A DNA stretch of 11,515 nt from Gammaproteobacteria bacterium (GTDB lineage Bacteria; Pseudomonadota; Gammaproteobacteria; Steroidobacterales; JACDCP01), in assembly GCA_013817465.1 (NCBI GenBank), contig JACDCP010000074.1, forward strand, positions 1 to 11,515, read 5' to 3'. Below are positions 5,430 to 11,515 of the stretch, piece by piece. Position 1 is the stretch's first letter. Each line of letters starts with the position of its first letter. The position numbers and the translations under genes were made by a program. Below the pieces are notes generated by a model. That model did no database searches and had not been told where the DNA came from. It saw only the letters and a program-made list of their open reading frames with translations.

Positions 5430-6301
5430 ATCGCGATCGCATTCTCCGGTTTCGGCGCGGCGAGGCGAATGTGGATCGGCGCAAACGGCTCCGCCTGCAC
5501 GACCTCGATCAACGACTCCCTGATGAGCTCGAGCACGGCGATGAAGCTCACCGTAACACCCGTGCGGCCTTCTTCCGGTCGGAACAAGCTTGAGAAATCG
5601 ATGAACGTGGGCGCGGCCTGCAAGCGATCGAGGATTTCCGACATGCGTTGGCGCACGGAGAGCGGCTCGCGTTGCACGTGCAGGTGGGCGAACATCTCGG
5701 CGCGCTGCACGACATCCTTAATAGCCCGCAGTAATGCATCCAGGCTCACATCCGGCAGGACCATGACGACCTGCCGGTCGACCAGCTCGGCACCGGCGGA
5801 ATACACATCACGCTCCAGCCGCGCCAGGCCATCCAGGTCTTCGGCCGCTTTCTTGTAGCGCTCGTATTCCTGCAGCCGGCGCACCAGCTCGGCGCGCGGA
5901 TCGGCTTCCTCCGCCTCTCCCGATACCGGCCGCGGCAGTAGCATGCGCGATTTGATCTCGGCGAGCATGGCCGCCATCAGCAGGTACTCGCCGGCCAGCT
6001 CGAGCTGGAGCTCGCGCATCAAGTCGATATAGCGCACGTACTGGTGGGTGATTTCCGCGATCGGAATGTCTAGGATATCGATGTTCTGGCGCTTGATGAG
6101 ATACAGAAGCACATCGAGCGGACCCTCGAAGGCCTCGAGGAAGACCCTGAGCGCATGCGGCGGAATGTACAGGTCACGCGGCAGCTCGGTGAGCGGCTCA
6201 CCCTCGATGACCGCGAACGGCATCTCGCGCTGTGCGGGCTGCCCCGGACGTGCCGCCGTGCTTTCCGGCAAGCCCCGGACGATCTCGAGCTCAACAGTCA
6301 T
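5426..6301 (-). CDS. scpA: Segregation and condensation protein A (kleisin)
   Basis: Kleisin subunit that bridges the SMC heads and recruits ScpB, forming the bacterial condensin ring. It has 291 residues with a low-complexity N-terminal extension (about 1-48). The kleisin N-domain signature is FEGPLDVLLYLIKRQNIDILDIPIAEITHQYV (58-89), followed by AGEYLLMAAMLAEIKSRMLLP (103-123), a charged central region (about 130-200) and the C-terminal winged-helix segment (VTVSFIAVLELIRESLIEVVQ, about 248-268) that contacts SMC. It begins 15 bases after the trpS stop, with GGGAA available as a weak SD. It ends with TAA supplied by a REP-like unit. Confidence 0.94.
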   Translation of the reverse strand: MTVELEIVRGLPESTAARPGQPAQREMPFAVIEGEPLTELPRDLYIPPHALRVFLEAFEGPLDVLLYLIKRQNIDILDIPIAEITHQYVRYIDLMRELQLELAGEYLLMAAMLAEIKSRMLLPRPVSGEAEEADPRAELVRRLQEYERYKKAAEDLDGLARLERDVYSAGAELVDRQVVMVLPDVSLDALLRAIKDVVQRAEMFAHLHVQREPLSVRQRMSEILDRLQAAPTFIDFSSLFRPEEGRTGVTVSFIAVLELIRESLIEVVQAEPFAPIHIRLAAPKPENAIAM

Positions 6302-6316
6302 GGCGAGTTCCCGGAT

Positions 6317-7546
6317 TCATACATAGTCGAGCCGCATGGCCTCGCGCACTTCGTCCATCGTAGTGCGAGCGACCTCTCGCGCGCGCTCGTTGCCTCGTGC
6401 GAGTATATCGCGCACGTAGCCCGGATTCGCCTCGTATTCGCGCGCGCGTTCGCGAAAGCCCGAGATTTCGGCCACGATGCGCTCAGTCACCGGGGCCTTG
6501 CACTCGACACAGCCAATGCCGGCGCTGCGGCAGCCCCATTGCACCCATTCTTGCGTCTCCGTATCGGAGTAGACCTTGTGCAGATCCCATACCGGGCACT
6601 TCTCGGGTTCGCCGGGATCGGTGCGTCGCACCCGGGCCGGGTCCGTCTGCATCGTCCGGAGCTTGCGCACGACAGCGTCGGGGTCTTCCCGCATGGCGAT
6701 AGTGTTGCCATACGATTTCGACATCTTCTGGCCGTCGAGGCCAGGAAACTTCGGCGTTTTCGTCAGCAGGACTTCGGGGGGCACGAGGATGCTGCGCGAG
6801 CTGCCCTCCAGATAGCCGAGCAGCCGTTCGCGCTCAACAAGGCGCAGCCCGGCGTGATTCACAATCAGCTTGCGGCCGGCTTCGACCGCCCCGGCCTCGC
6901 CCTGCTCCTGGTGGCGTCGTCGCAACTCACGAAATGACGCGCCGTCCGCAGCGCCGAGCCGCTCGGCGGCGCGCTCGGCCTGCCGTTCAAAATCCGCCTC
7001 GCGTCCATAAAGATGATTGAATCGACGCGCTACCTCGCGCGTCAGCTCGACGTGCGCGACCTGATCTTCACCGACCGGTACCCAGGCCGGTTTGTACATG
7101 AGGATGTCCGCGCTCTGTAGGAGGGGATAGCCGAGAAACCCGAAGGTCGAGAGATCTTTCTCCTTGAGCTTCTGCTGCTGATTCTTGTAGCTCGGCACGC
7201 GCTCCAGCCACGGCACAGGCGTGATCATCGACAGCAGCAGATGCAGCTCGGCATGCTCCGGGATACGCGACTGCACGAACAGCGTGGACACGCTTGCATC
7301 GAGCCCCGCAGCCAGCCAGTCGACGATCATCTCGTGCAGATTGTCCCCGACCCGCGCCGGATTCTCGTAGTCGGTCGTCAGCGCATGCCAGTCGGCGACA
7401 AAGAAGAAACACTCGTGCTCGTGCTGCAGGGCGACCCAGTTCTTGAGTGCACCATGATAGTTGCCGAGGTGCAGCCCGCCGGTCGGGCGCATGCCCGAGA
7501 CGATGCGCTTGCTGGCCCCGGCCGTTTTCACCGGTTCTTTATCCAT
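6317..7546 (-). CDS. trpS: Tryptophanyl-tRNA synthetase, long gammaproteobacterial form
   Basis: Class I aminoacyl-tRNA synthetase that charges tRNA-Trp in the cytoplasm. It has 409 residues against about 334 in E. coli. The HIGH-type motif is TGGLHLGNY (22-30), ATP/Trp-site segments include FGFLGYPLLQSADILMYKP (135-153) and VPVGEDQVAHVELTRE, and the KMSKS loop is GQKMSKSYGN (272-281). An insertion of roughly 75-85 residues between HLYGRE and the KMSKS loop (about 184-265: basic and acidic helices then RERLLGYLEGSSRSIL) explains the extra length. I recall the same insert in Pseudomonas-type TrpS, so it is a known subtype. C-terminal signatures CPVWDLHKVYSD and GCRSAGIGCVECKAPV fit. It starts 12 bases after the site-2 protease stop. 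Confidence 0.95.
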   Translation of the reverse strand: MDKEPVKTAGASKRIVSGMRPTGGLHLGNYHGALKNWVALQHEHECFFFVADWHALTTDYENPARVGDNLHEMIVDWLAAGLDASVSTLFVQSRIPEHAELHLLLSMITPVPWLERVPSYKNQQQKLKEKDLSTFGFLGYPLLQSADILMYKPAWVPVGEDQVAHVELTREVARRFNHLYGREADFERQAERAAERLGAADGASFRELRRRHQEQGEAGAVEAGRKLIVNHAGLRLVERERLLGYLEGSSRSILVPPEVLLTKTPKFPGLDGQKMSKSYGNTIAMREDPDAVVRKLRTMQTDPARVRRTDPGEPEKCPVWDLHKVYSDTETQEWVQWGCRSAGIGCVECKAPVTERIVAEISGFRERAREYEANPGYVRDILARGNERAREVARTTMDEVREAMRLDYV

Positions 7547-7558
7547 CCGGCTGCGCAG

Positions 7559-8227
7559 TCATCTGGTCGGCACGCCGGTTACTGCAAACACAATCGCGGA
7601 CACCGCCATGACGGCAGGTTGGAGCACTTTCCACAGGCCAACAAACAACAAGCCCAGGACGATAAAAATGCCATACGGCTCGATCGCATCGAGCTTGTCG
7701 GAAAGCCGCACCGGCAGCAGTCCACTGGCGACACGACCACCGTCCAGCGGCGGTATCGGCAGAAGATTGAAGATTGCAAGCAGAACATTAATGAGCACAC
7801 CGGCCTGCCCCATCTCGACCAGCCATTGTGCCGTCGATCCCAGCCCGGTGCCGATCGACAGCACCAGGCTGATCAGCAGCCCCCAGCCGAGCGCCATGAC
7901 CATGTTCGAGGCCGGGCCTGCCGCGGCCACGATGACCATGTCGCGCCGGGGATTGCGCAGATTGCGCGTGCTCACCGGCACCGGCTTGGCCCAGCCGAAA
8001 ATGAAACCGCTGAAGAACAGCATCACCGCCGGTACCAGGACCGTGCCGATCGGATCGATGTGCTTGATCGGGTTCAGCGTCACGCGGCCGAGCATTTCAG
8101 CGGTGCGGTCACCGTAACGGCGCGCCACGTAGCCGTGCGACGCCTCGTGCAAGGTGATCGCGAACAGCACGGGAATCGCCCAGACTGCCAGCGCCCGGGC
8201 GAAGCTCTCCAGGCTCATTTCGGACAT
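7559..8227 (-). CDS. Site-2 protease family membrane metalloprotease (M50)
   Basis: Intramembrane zinc protease of the S2P/M50 family, YwhC-like group. 222 residues, largely hydrophobic, with about five or six membrane segments. The zinc-binding HExxH is HEASH (27-31) in VLFAITLHEASHGYVARRYGD. AAAGPASNMVMA (101-112) and the third-ligand motif NLLPIPPLDGGR (154-165, Asp162) are intact, so the active site looks complete. There is no PDZ insertion, which separates it from RseP. Substrate unknown; its fixed place between yciO and trpS in related bacteria (from memory) suggests a conserved neighbourhood, not a shared pathway. It begins 33 bases after the yciO stop, with a TATAAT box six bases before the ATG, compatible with a leaderless transcript. 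Confidence 0.92.
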   Translation of the reverse strand: MSEMSLESFARALAVWAIPVLFAITLHEASHGYVARRYGDRTAEMLGRVTLNPIKHIDPIGTVLVPAVMLFFSGFIFGWAKPVPVSTRNLRNPRRDMVIVAAAGPASNMVMALGWGLLISLVLSIGTGLGSTAQWLVEMGQAGVLINVLLAIFNLLPIPPLDGGRVASGLLPVRLSDKLDAIEPYGIFIVLGLLFVGLWKVLQPAVMAVSAIVFAVTGVPTR

Positions 8228-8233
8228 CGCGGC

Positions 8234-8239
8234 ATTATA
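8234..8239 (-). promoter_or_regulatory. Consensus -10 box before the site-2 protease, leaderless configuration
   Basis: Minus-strand TATAAT ends six bases before the A of the ATG at 8227, exactly where a sigma70 transcript would start. No good -35 is visible (GAGGTG at 8262-8257 with a 17-base spacer). No SD can exist on such a transcript. It may be an internal operon promoter overlapping the 3' end of yciO. Confidence 0.4.
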
Positions 8240-8260
8240 CGCATCCGACGATGGCTCACC

Positions 8261-8905
8261 TCACGAGGCCAAACTGCGATCCGAAGCTTCGAAGGCCCTC
8301 AGATCGCCCTTACCCCGACGGATGATTTGTGCCACCGAGTGGCCGAGATCGATGATGCTGCTTGGCTCCATGCCGCAGGAACCGGCATCGATGATCGCCT
8401 CGACCTGATGCTCGAGCCGTTCACGGATTTCGACGGGATCGCTCAGCGGATACTCGTCCCCCGGCATGGTCAGCGTCGAGCTCATGATAGGCTCGCCGAG
8501 CTCGGTCAGCATGAGCTGCGGCACGGCATGATCCGGCACGCGGATGCCGATGGTTTTGCGGCGTGGATTGCGCAGACGATTCGGCACTTCGCTTGTCGCG
8601 CGAAGGATGAAAGTGTACGGCCCGGGCGTATGGGCCCTGAGCAGGCGGTACGCGCGGTTGTCCACCCGGGCATAGGTGGCGATCTCCGACAGGTCGCGGC
8701 ATACCAGCGTGAAGTGATGGCTTTTGTCGGCCTTGCGGATGCGCCGGATTCTCTCCATGGCCGCCTTGTCGCCGATCTGGCAGCCGAGCGCATAACAGGA
8801 GTCGGTCGGATACACGACCAGGCCGCCGTCACGGATGACGTCCACTGCGCGTCGGATAAGCCTCAGCTGCGGGTTTTCGGGGTGTACCTGAAAGAACTGG
8901 CTCAT
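8261..8905 (-). CDS. yciO: YciO, Sua5/YciO/YrdC-family protein
   Basis: 214-residue YrdC-fold protein close to E. coli YciO (about 206). Family relatives TsaC/Sua5 make threonylcarbamoyl-AMP for the t6A tRNA modification; the in vivo role of YciO is less certain. Diagnostic stretches are MSQFFQVHPENPQLRLIRRA (1-20), GGLVVYPTDSCYALGC (27-42), MERIRRIRKADKSHHFTLVC (50-69), TPGPYTFILRAT (93-104), KTIGIRVPDHAVPQ (117-130), GEPIMSSTLTMPG (about 137-149) and SSIIDLG. These match YciO almost position for position, favouring it over TsaC. First gene of the minus operon, divergent from yciB. A TAAACT sequence (8918-8913) lies seven bases before the ATG and could be a weak -10. Confidence 0.93.
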   Translation of the reverse strand: MSQFFQVHPENPQLRLIRRAVDVIRDGGLVVYPTDSCYALGCQIGDKAAMERIRRIRKADKSHHFTLVCRDLSEIATYARVDNRAYRLLRAHTPGPYTFILRATSEVPNRLRNPRRKTIGIRVPDHAVPQLMLTELGEPIMSSTLTMPGDEYPLSDPVEIRERLEHQVEAIIDAGSCGMEPSSIIDLGHSVAQIIRRGKGDLRAFEASDRSLAS

Positions 8906-9010
8906 GCGGCACAGTTTACCGGCTGCGGCCGCCAGCCGCTGCCCGGTGGGAGCGGCCGTTCGATTCCGTTATCATGGGCGTCCGGCCCCTCCCGTCAGCA
9001 ATCCATACCC
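8906..9010. other. Divergent intergenic region yciO / yciB
   Basis: 105 bases between divergent starts, so it must carry promoters for both operons. A plus-strand TATCAT (8970-8975) is the best -10 candidate for yciB, without a good -35. Minus-strand TAAACT (8918-8913) is a weak candidate for yciO. No clear SD precedes either ATG. No ORF, RNA gene or repeat is seen. Confidence 0.4.
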
Positions 9011-9565
9011 ATGCAGCTTCTATTCGACTTTTTCCCGGTCGTGGCGTTTTTCATCGCGTTCAAACTTTACGACATGTTCGTCGCGACGGCCGTCATCATC
9101 GTCGCGGCAGTGCTGCAGATCGCCATTCACTGGCTATGGAAGCGATCGTTCAATCGCATGCACATCGTATCCGCCCTGCTGATCCTCATATTCGGCGGAA
9201 TAACGCTGACCTTTCGCAACGAGCTCTTCATACAATGGAAACCTACCGTGCTCTACTGGCTGTTCGCGGCCGTCTTTCTCGCCAGCCAGTATGTCGGCGG
9301 CAAGCCGATCGTCCAGCGCATCATGCAGGAAGTCGTGCAGCTCGAGGCCAGGCAGTGGCGCAAGCTGAATCTGATGTGGGTTGTATTTTTTGCCGTCCTC
9401 GGCGCCCTGAACCTGTATGTCGTCTACCAGTTCACTGAAGACACCTGGGTAAACTTCAAGCTGTTCGGCCTGCTGGGGCTGACTCTGGCCTTCGCAATGC
9501 TGCAGGGCATCTGGCTCGCCCGCAAGGCTGCCGCAAGTTCCACCGAATCCCGTCAGGACGTCTGA
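9011..9565 (+). CDS. yciB: Septation protein A / inner-membrane protein YciB
   Basis: 184-residue inner-membrane protein of the YciB/IspZ family, linked in enterobacteria to cell-envelope synthesis and septation. About five hydrophobic segments are seen (roughly 5-16, 20-42, 50-68, 78-93, 119-139, 150-170). Family signatures: MQLLFDFFPVVAFFIAFKLYD at the N-terminus, GGITLTFRNELFIQWKPTVLY (62-82), GKPIVQRIM (about 97-105), WRKLNLMWVVFF (about 116-127) and DTWVNFKLFGLLGLTL (about 145-160). The frame is open far upstream, antisense to yciO and trpS, but homology fixes the start at this ATG. The stop overlaps the yciI ATG (TGATG). First gene of a yciB-yciI-bolA operon. Confidence 0.94.
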   Translation: MQLLFDFFPVVAFFIAFKLYDMFVATAVIIVAAVLQIAIHWLWKRSFNRMHIVSALLILIFGGITLTFRNELFIQWKPTVLYWLFAAVFLASQYVGGKPIVQRIMQEVVQLEARQWRKLNLMWVVFFAVLGALNLYVVYQFTEDTWVNFKLFGLLGLTLAFAMLQGIWLARKAAASSTESRQDV

Positions 9566-9864
9566 TGCTCTACGCTGTATTTGCCGAGGACGTGCCAGAC
9601 AGCGCCGCCTTGCGCGCCAAGGGGCGACAAGAGCATTTGCGGCGTCTGCATGAGCTCGTAGAGGAAGGCCGGCTCGTCCTCGCCGGACCGCACCCGGCAG
9701 TCGACAGCCCTGAGCCGGGCCCGGCAGGCTTCAGCGGCAGCCTGATCGTGGCAGAGTTCGATTCGCTGGTTGCGGCCCGCGAATGGGCGGAAGCGGATCC
9801 GTTTGCGGCTGCGGGTGCCTACGCGCGCGTGACGGTTAAGCCCTTCCGGCAAGTGCTGCCATGA
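9565..9864 (+). CDS. yciI: YciI family protein
   Basis: 99-residue dimeric alpha-beta barrel (ferredoxin-like) protein. It matches E. coli YciI along its length: MLYAVFAEDVPDS, HLRRLHELVEEGRLVLAGPH (29-48), AVDSPEPGPAGFSGSLIVAEF (50-70), AREWAEADPFAAAGAYARV and TVKPF at the end. The conserved His and Asp residues of the putative active site are present. The biochemical function of YciI is not established. Its ATG overlaps the yciB stop by one base and its TGA overlaps the bolA ATG by four, so the three genes are translationally coupled. Confidence 0.93.
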   Translation: MLYAVFAEDVPDSAALRAKGRQEHLRRLHELVEEGRLVLAGPHPAVDSPEPGPAGFSGSLIVAEFDSLVAAREWAEADPFAAAGAYARVTVKPFRQVLP

Positions 9865-10145
9865 ATGCCGAGAGGATCGGCCGCATCCGCGCATGTCTCG
9901 ACGAAGCACTCGCACCAGCGTCGCTCGACGTCGTCGATGAAAGCCACCTGCACGTCGGGCATGCCGGCGCGCGGGACGGCCGAGGTCATTTTCGCGTTCA
10001 CATCGTTTCCAGCCGCTTTCGCAGGCAAAGCATGCTTCAACGACACCGCATGGTTTACGACGCACTGCATGGAATGATGTCGAGCGACATCCACGCTTTA
10101 AGTATTGACGCACGGGCGCCCGAAGAATCGAGCCGTCCCGGCTAG
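9861..10145 (+). CDS. BolA family protein
   Basis: 94-residue BolA-fold protein. Signatures are DVVDESHLHVGHAG (23-36), GHFRVHIVSSRF (42-53), a basic RHRMVYDALHGMM (61-73) helix-turn region and DIHALSIDARAPEES (76-90). The invariant His in HALxI and the His-rich loop are the positions used with monothiol glutaredoxins to bind a 2Fe-2S cluster. Likely roles are iron-sulfur trafficking and/or stress-linked control of envelope genes; which BolA paralogue this is cannot be told. It overlaps yciI by ATGA. A small inverted repeat (AGCCG-TCC-CGGCT, 10131-10143) covers its stop codon. Confidence 0.92.
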   Translation: MNAERIGRIRACLDEALAPASLDVVDESHLHVGHAGARDGRGHFRVHIVSSRFRRQSMLQRHRMVYDALHGMMSSDIHALSIDARAPEESSRPG

Positions 10146-10210
10146 CAGAAAGCCCGTCTTTATTCACCTTATCGCGGCCGGTTGCTTGTCCGATCGCCGC
10201 CATCCGACCG

Positions 10211-10216
10211 AGAGGA
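10211..10216 (+). promoter_or_regulatory. Shine-Dalgarno deciding the peptidylprolyl isomerase start
   Basis: AGAGGA lies five bases before the ATG at 10222. It supports this start over the in-frame ATG at 10105, which would overlap bolA and hide the signal peptide. Confidence 0.7.
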
Positions 10217-10221
10217 AAATC

Positions 10222-11058
10222 ATGAAGTACGTGAACATTGCGGCATGCGCGTCTCTGGCACTCGGCATGGCCGGCTGCGATCGGCCCGAAGCGCCGGAGT
10301 CGAACACTGACCAGGCCGAGCAAGCCGGTGAGGAAGCTGGCTTGATCGGTGCCGATGCCGAGCCGGTCAGCGTCAGCGAAGCCGAACTTACCTATTACCT
10401 GGAAAATCGTGTCCGCAAACCGCTGGAGGAAGTGACGGAGGAAGAACGTCAACAGGTACGAGAGGAGCTCAAGAAGCTGGAACTCGTCGCAAGTGAGGCC
10501 GACGAGCAGGGTATTGCTGACGACCCGGACGTCGCTGCACGGATCTCACTGGAGCGGAAAAGTATCCTGGCCCAGGCTTTGATCCAGCGGCATCTGGAAG
10601 AGAATCCAGTAACCGAGGAGGAGTTACGCGCCGAATATGAATCTCAGCTTGCCGGTTCGCCCCCGAAAGAATACAAGGCGCGGCACATACTCCTGGAATC
10701 CAAAGAGGAAGCTGAAGCCGTGATCGAACAACTCGACGAAGGCGCGGACTTTGCCGAGCTGGCTACGGAAAAATCCACGGATCCATCTGCGACCAATGGC
10801 GGCGATCTCGGATGGTTCACCCCCGACCGTATGGTCAAGCCGTTCGCCGATGCTCTCGCAGGCATGGAAACTGGCACGTACACCAAGGACCCCGTGCAAA
10901 CCCAGTTCGGCTGGCACGTCATCCTGGCTGAAGAGAAGCGCGAGGCGACGCCGCCCACGTTTGAAGCGATAAAGGAGCAATTGCGGCCGGCCATTGAGCA
11001 GCGGCGGGTTGAAGAGCTGGTCGAGGGCCTTCAAGAGGATCCGGTCCAGAATCAATGA
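10222..11058 (+). CDS. Parvulin-type peptidylprolyl isomerase lipoprotein
   Basis: 278-residue prolyl cis-trans isomerase that would assist folding in the periplasm. Signal peptide MKYVNIAACASLALGMAGC ends in a lipobox-like MAGC with Cys19. The next residue is Asp20, the inner-membrane retention signal of the enterobacterial Lol system, so inner-membrane anchoring is predicted. A charged, mostly helical SurA_N-like region follows (about 50-140, rich in Glu and Arg/Lys). The rotamase domain is about 148-240: EYKARHILLESKEEAEAVIE, FAELATEKSTDPSATNGGDL (177-196), GWFTPDRMVKPFADAL and TQFGWHVILAEE (227-238). This architecture resembles PrsA/PpiC proteins. The start at 10222 is set by AGAGGA and the signal peptide. 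It sits 76 bases after bolA, probably with its own promoter or by read-through. No strong terminator follows. Confidence 0.9.
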   Translation: MKYVNIAACASLALGMAGCDRPEAPESNTDQAEQAGEEAGLIGADAEPVSVSEAELTYYLENRVRKPLEEVTEEERQQVREELKKLELVASEADEQGIADDPDVAARISLERKSILAQALIQRHLEENPVTEEELRAEYESQLAGSPPKEYKARHILLESKEEAEAVIEQLDEGADFAELATEKSTDPSATNGGDLGWFTPDRMVKPFADALAGMETGTYTKDPVQTQFGWHVILAEEKREATPPTFEAIKEQLRPAIEQRRVEELVEGLQEDPVQNQ

Positions 11059-11077
11059 TGAGATAAGTTCTCAACAA

Positions 11078-11093
11078 TTCCCATATATGGGAA
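11078..11093. promoter_or_regulatory. Perfect 16-bp palindrome, candidate operator
   Basis: TTCCC-ATATAT-GGGAA is exactly self-complementary, with weaker symmetry outside (CAA / TTG). It lies 20 bases after the isomerase stop and about 160 bases before the DUF6502 start. It could be a dimeric regulator site or a small hairpin; there is no T-run for a terminator. Confidence 0.5.
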
Positions 11094-11171
11094 ATATTGT
11101 GCGCCCTACTCGCGGGATGGGCTCTGTCAACTCAGGGTTTCTCCTTTCCGCCCAAATAATGCTGTGTACAT

Positions 11172-11187
11172 TTCCCCTTTTTGGGTA
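11172..11187. promoter_or_regulatory. Second operator-like site, imperfect
   Basis: TTCCC-CTTTTT-GGGTA matches the 11078-11093 site at 8 of the 10 arm bases. It overlaps the putative -10 (TATTAT 11186-11191), a position expected for repression. Confidence 0.35.
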
Positions 11188-11251
11188 TTATGGGCCACAC
11201 AACAACCAGAAACGGGAAATGATTCCCTAGATCCCGATAATATGTCTAATA

Positions 11252-11515
11252 ATGACCCATCCCGCGAAAACGGAACTGCTCAATGGATTCCGGCATCTTT
11301 TGCGTCCATTAGTGCGGATTGCGCTTCGAAACGGGGTGGCTTTCGGGGAGTTCTCCGAGGTACTTAAGACAGTGTACGTGGAAATTGCGGCTAAAGACTT
11401 CCGTGTCCCTGGGCGCAAACTTTCACAGTCACGAATAGCAATAATTTCCGGCCTCACAAGAAAGGAAGTAGCGCGCATCGTCGTGGAGGTCAAGAATGAT
11501 CGCGCAGTATCCATA
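11252..11515 (+). CDS. DUF6502 family protein (N-terminal part, truncated by window end)
   Basis: 88 codons without a stop, running off the end. Translation starts MTHPAKTELLNGFRHLLRPL and continues VRIALRNGVAFGEFSEVLKT (about 21-40), VYVEIAAKDFRVPGRKLSQSRIAIISGLTRKEVARIVVEV (41-80). The patterns RPLVRIxLRxGVxxGEFxEVxK, GRKxSxSRIAxxSGLTRKEV match my recollection of DUF6502, a roughly 270-300-residue bacterial family of unknown function. The SQSRIAIISGLTRKEV stretch looks like a helix-turn-helix, suggesting a DNA-binding or regulatory role; this is inference. The ATG at 11252 is the only ATG in frame before the upstream TAG at 11228. No clear SD. Base composition is about 52% GC (hand count), lower than the operons to the left, suggesting a different history or lower expression. 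Confidence 0.75.
   Translation, partial: MTHPAKTELLNGFRHLLRPLVRIALRNGVAFGEFSEVLKTVYVEIAAKDFRVPGRKLSQSRIAIISGLTRKEVARIVVEVKNDRAVSI

Larger units (their letters stand above)
11059..11251. other. AT-rich intergenic region with operator-like palindromes
   Basis: By hand count this segment is about 45% GC, against clearly higher GC in the housekeeping genes. It holds a perfect palindrome TTCCCATATATGGGAA (11078-11093), a related TTCCC-N6-GGGTA (11172-11187) and GGGAA-N4-TTCCC (11214-11227). A possible promoter for the next gene is TGTACA (11165-11170), a 15-base spacer and TATTAT (11186-11191). No ORF is supported. Confidence 0.5.

Noticed and set aside
6155..6937. Plus-strand 260-residue open frame antisense to scpA and trpS
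   Set aside because: Shadow of two well-supported genes; no family signature.
7241..9010. Very long plus-strand open frame upstream of and in frame with yciB (774 residues in total)
   Set aside because: It is antisense to trpS, the site-2 protease and yciO, all with strong homology signatures. Its translation is low-complexity and rich in Arg/His/Gln, typical of GC-driven antisense openness. Only the part from 9011 matches a family.
11227..11514. Minus-strand 95-residue open frame at the right edge
   Set aside because: The opposite plus-strand frame matches DUF6502 along its whole visible length; the minus frame shows no family pattern.
1..11515. CRISPR arrays, defence islands, prophage or complete insertion sequences
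   Set aside because: No regularly spaced direct repeats, no cas, restriction, toxin or transposase genes were seen; most of the window is conserved housekeeping genes.

Overview
The window looks like a chromosomal segment of a free-living, GC-rich gammaproteobacterium, possibly of the Xanthomonadales/Chromatiales type. The evidence is the gene order (yciO, site-2 protease, trpS, scpA, scpB, rluB beside yciB, yciI, bolA and a parvulin), the long form of TrpS, and close protein similarity to E. coli YciO, YciI, YciB and YciK. Most of it is ordinary housekeeping DNA. The unusual material lies in short non-coding segments.

Layout. 1-127: C-terminal end of a YciK-like short-chain dehydrogenase (+). 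128-323: intergenic region with a REP-like inverted pair. 320-2155: large exported endonuclease/exonuclease/phosphatase-fold nuclease (-). 2147-2429: MITE-like element of about 283 bp with terminal inverted repeats of about 32 bp; both divergent neighbours appear to start translation inside these repeats. 2421-3200: SPOR-domain lipoprotein with helical repeats (+). 3227-8905: seven co-directional genes on the minus strand, in transcription order yciO, M50 site-2 protease, trpS, scpA, scpB, rluB and a MagIII-like HhH DNA glycosylase, with short gaps or overlaps except for a REP pair between scpA and scpB. 9011-10145: yciB, yciI and bolA overlap in a tight plus-strand operon. 10222-11058: parvulin-type peptidylprolyl isomerase lipoprotein (+). 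11059-11251: AT-rich spacer with operator-like palindromes. 11252-11515: start of a DUF6502-type gene that runs off the end.

How the genes work together. ScpA and ScpB are the kleisin and winged-helix partners of SMC in chromosome segregation. RluB modifies 23S rRNA, TrpS charges tRNA-Trp, and the glycosylase repairs damaged bases, so the minus operon mixes genome maintenance with translation. YciB acts in the cell envelope. The parvulin and SPOR lipoproteins are also envelope proteins, and the nuclease is probably secreted.

Most interesting observations: (1) inverted-repeat ends that appear to supply a Shine-Dalgarno/ATG start to both flanking genes; (2) REP-like hairpins whose heads supply the stop codons of the nuclease and scpA; (3) a REP hairpin between a Shine-Dalgarno-like sequence and the scpB start, which may act as a folded spacer; (4) a consensus -10 box placed for a leaderless mRNA at the site-2 protease; (5) paired TTCCC-N6-GGGAA-like sites upstream of the DUF6502 gene.
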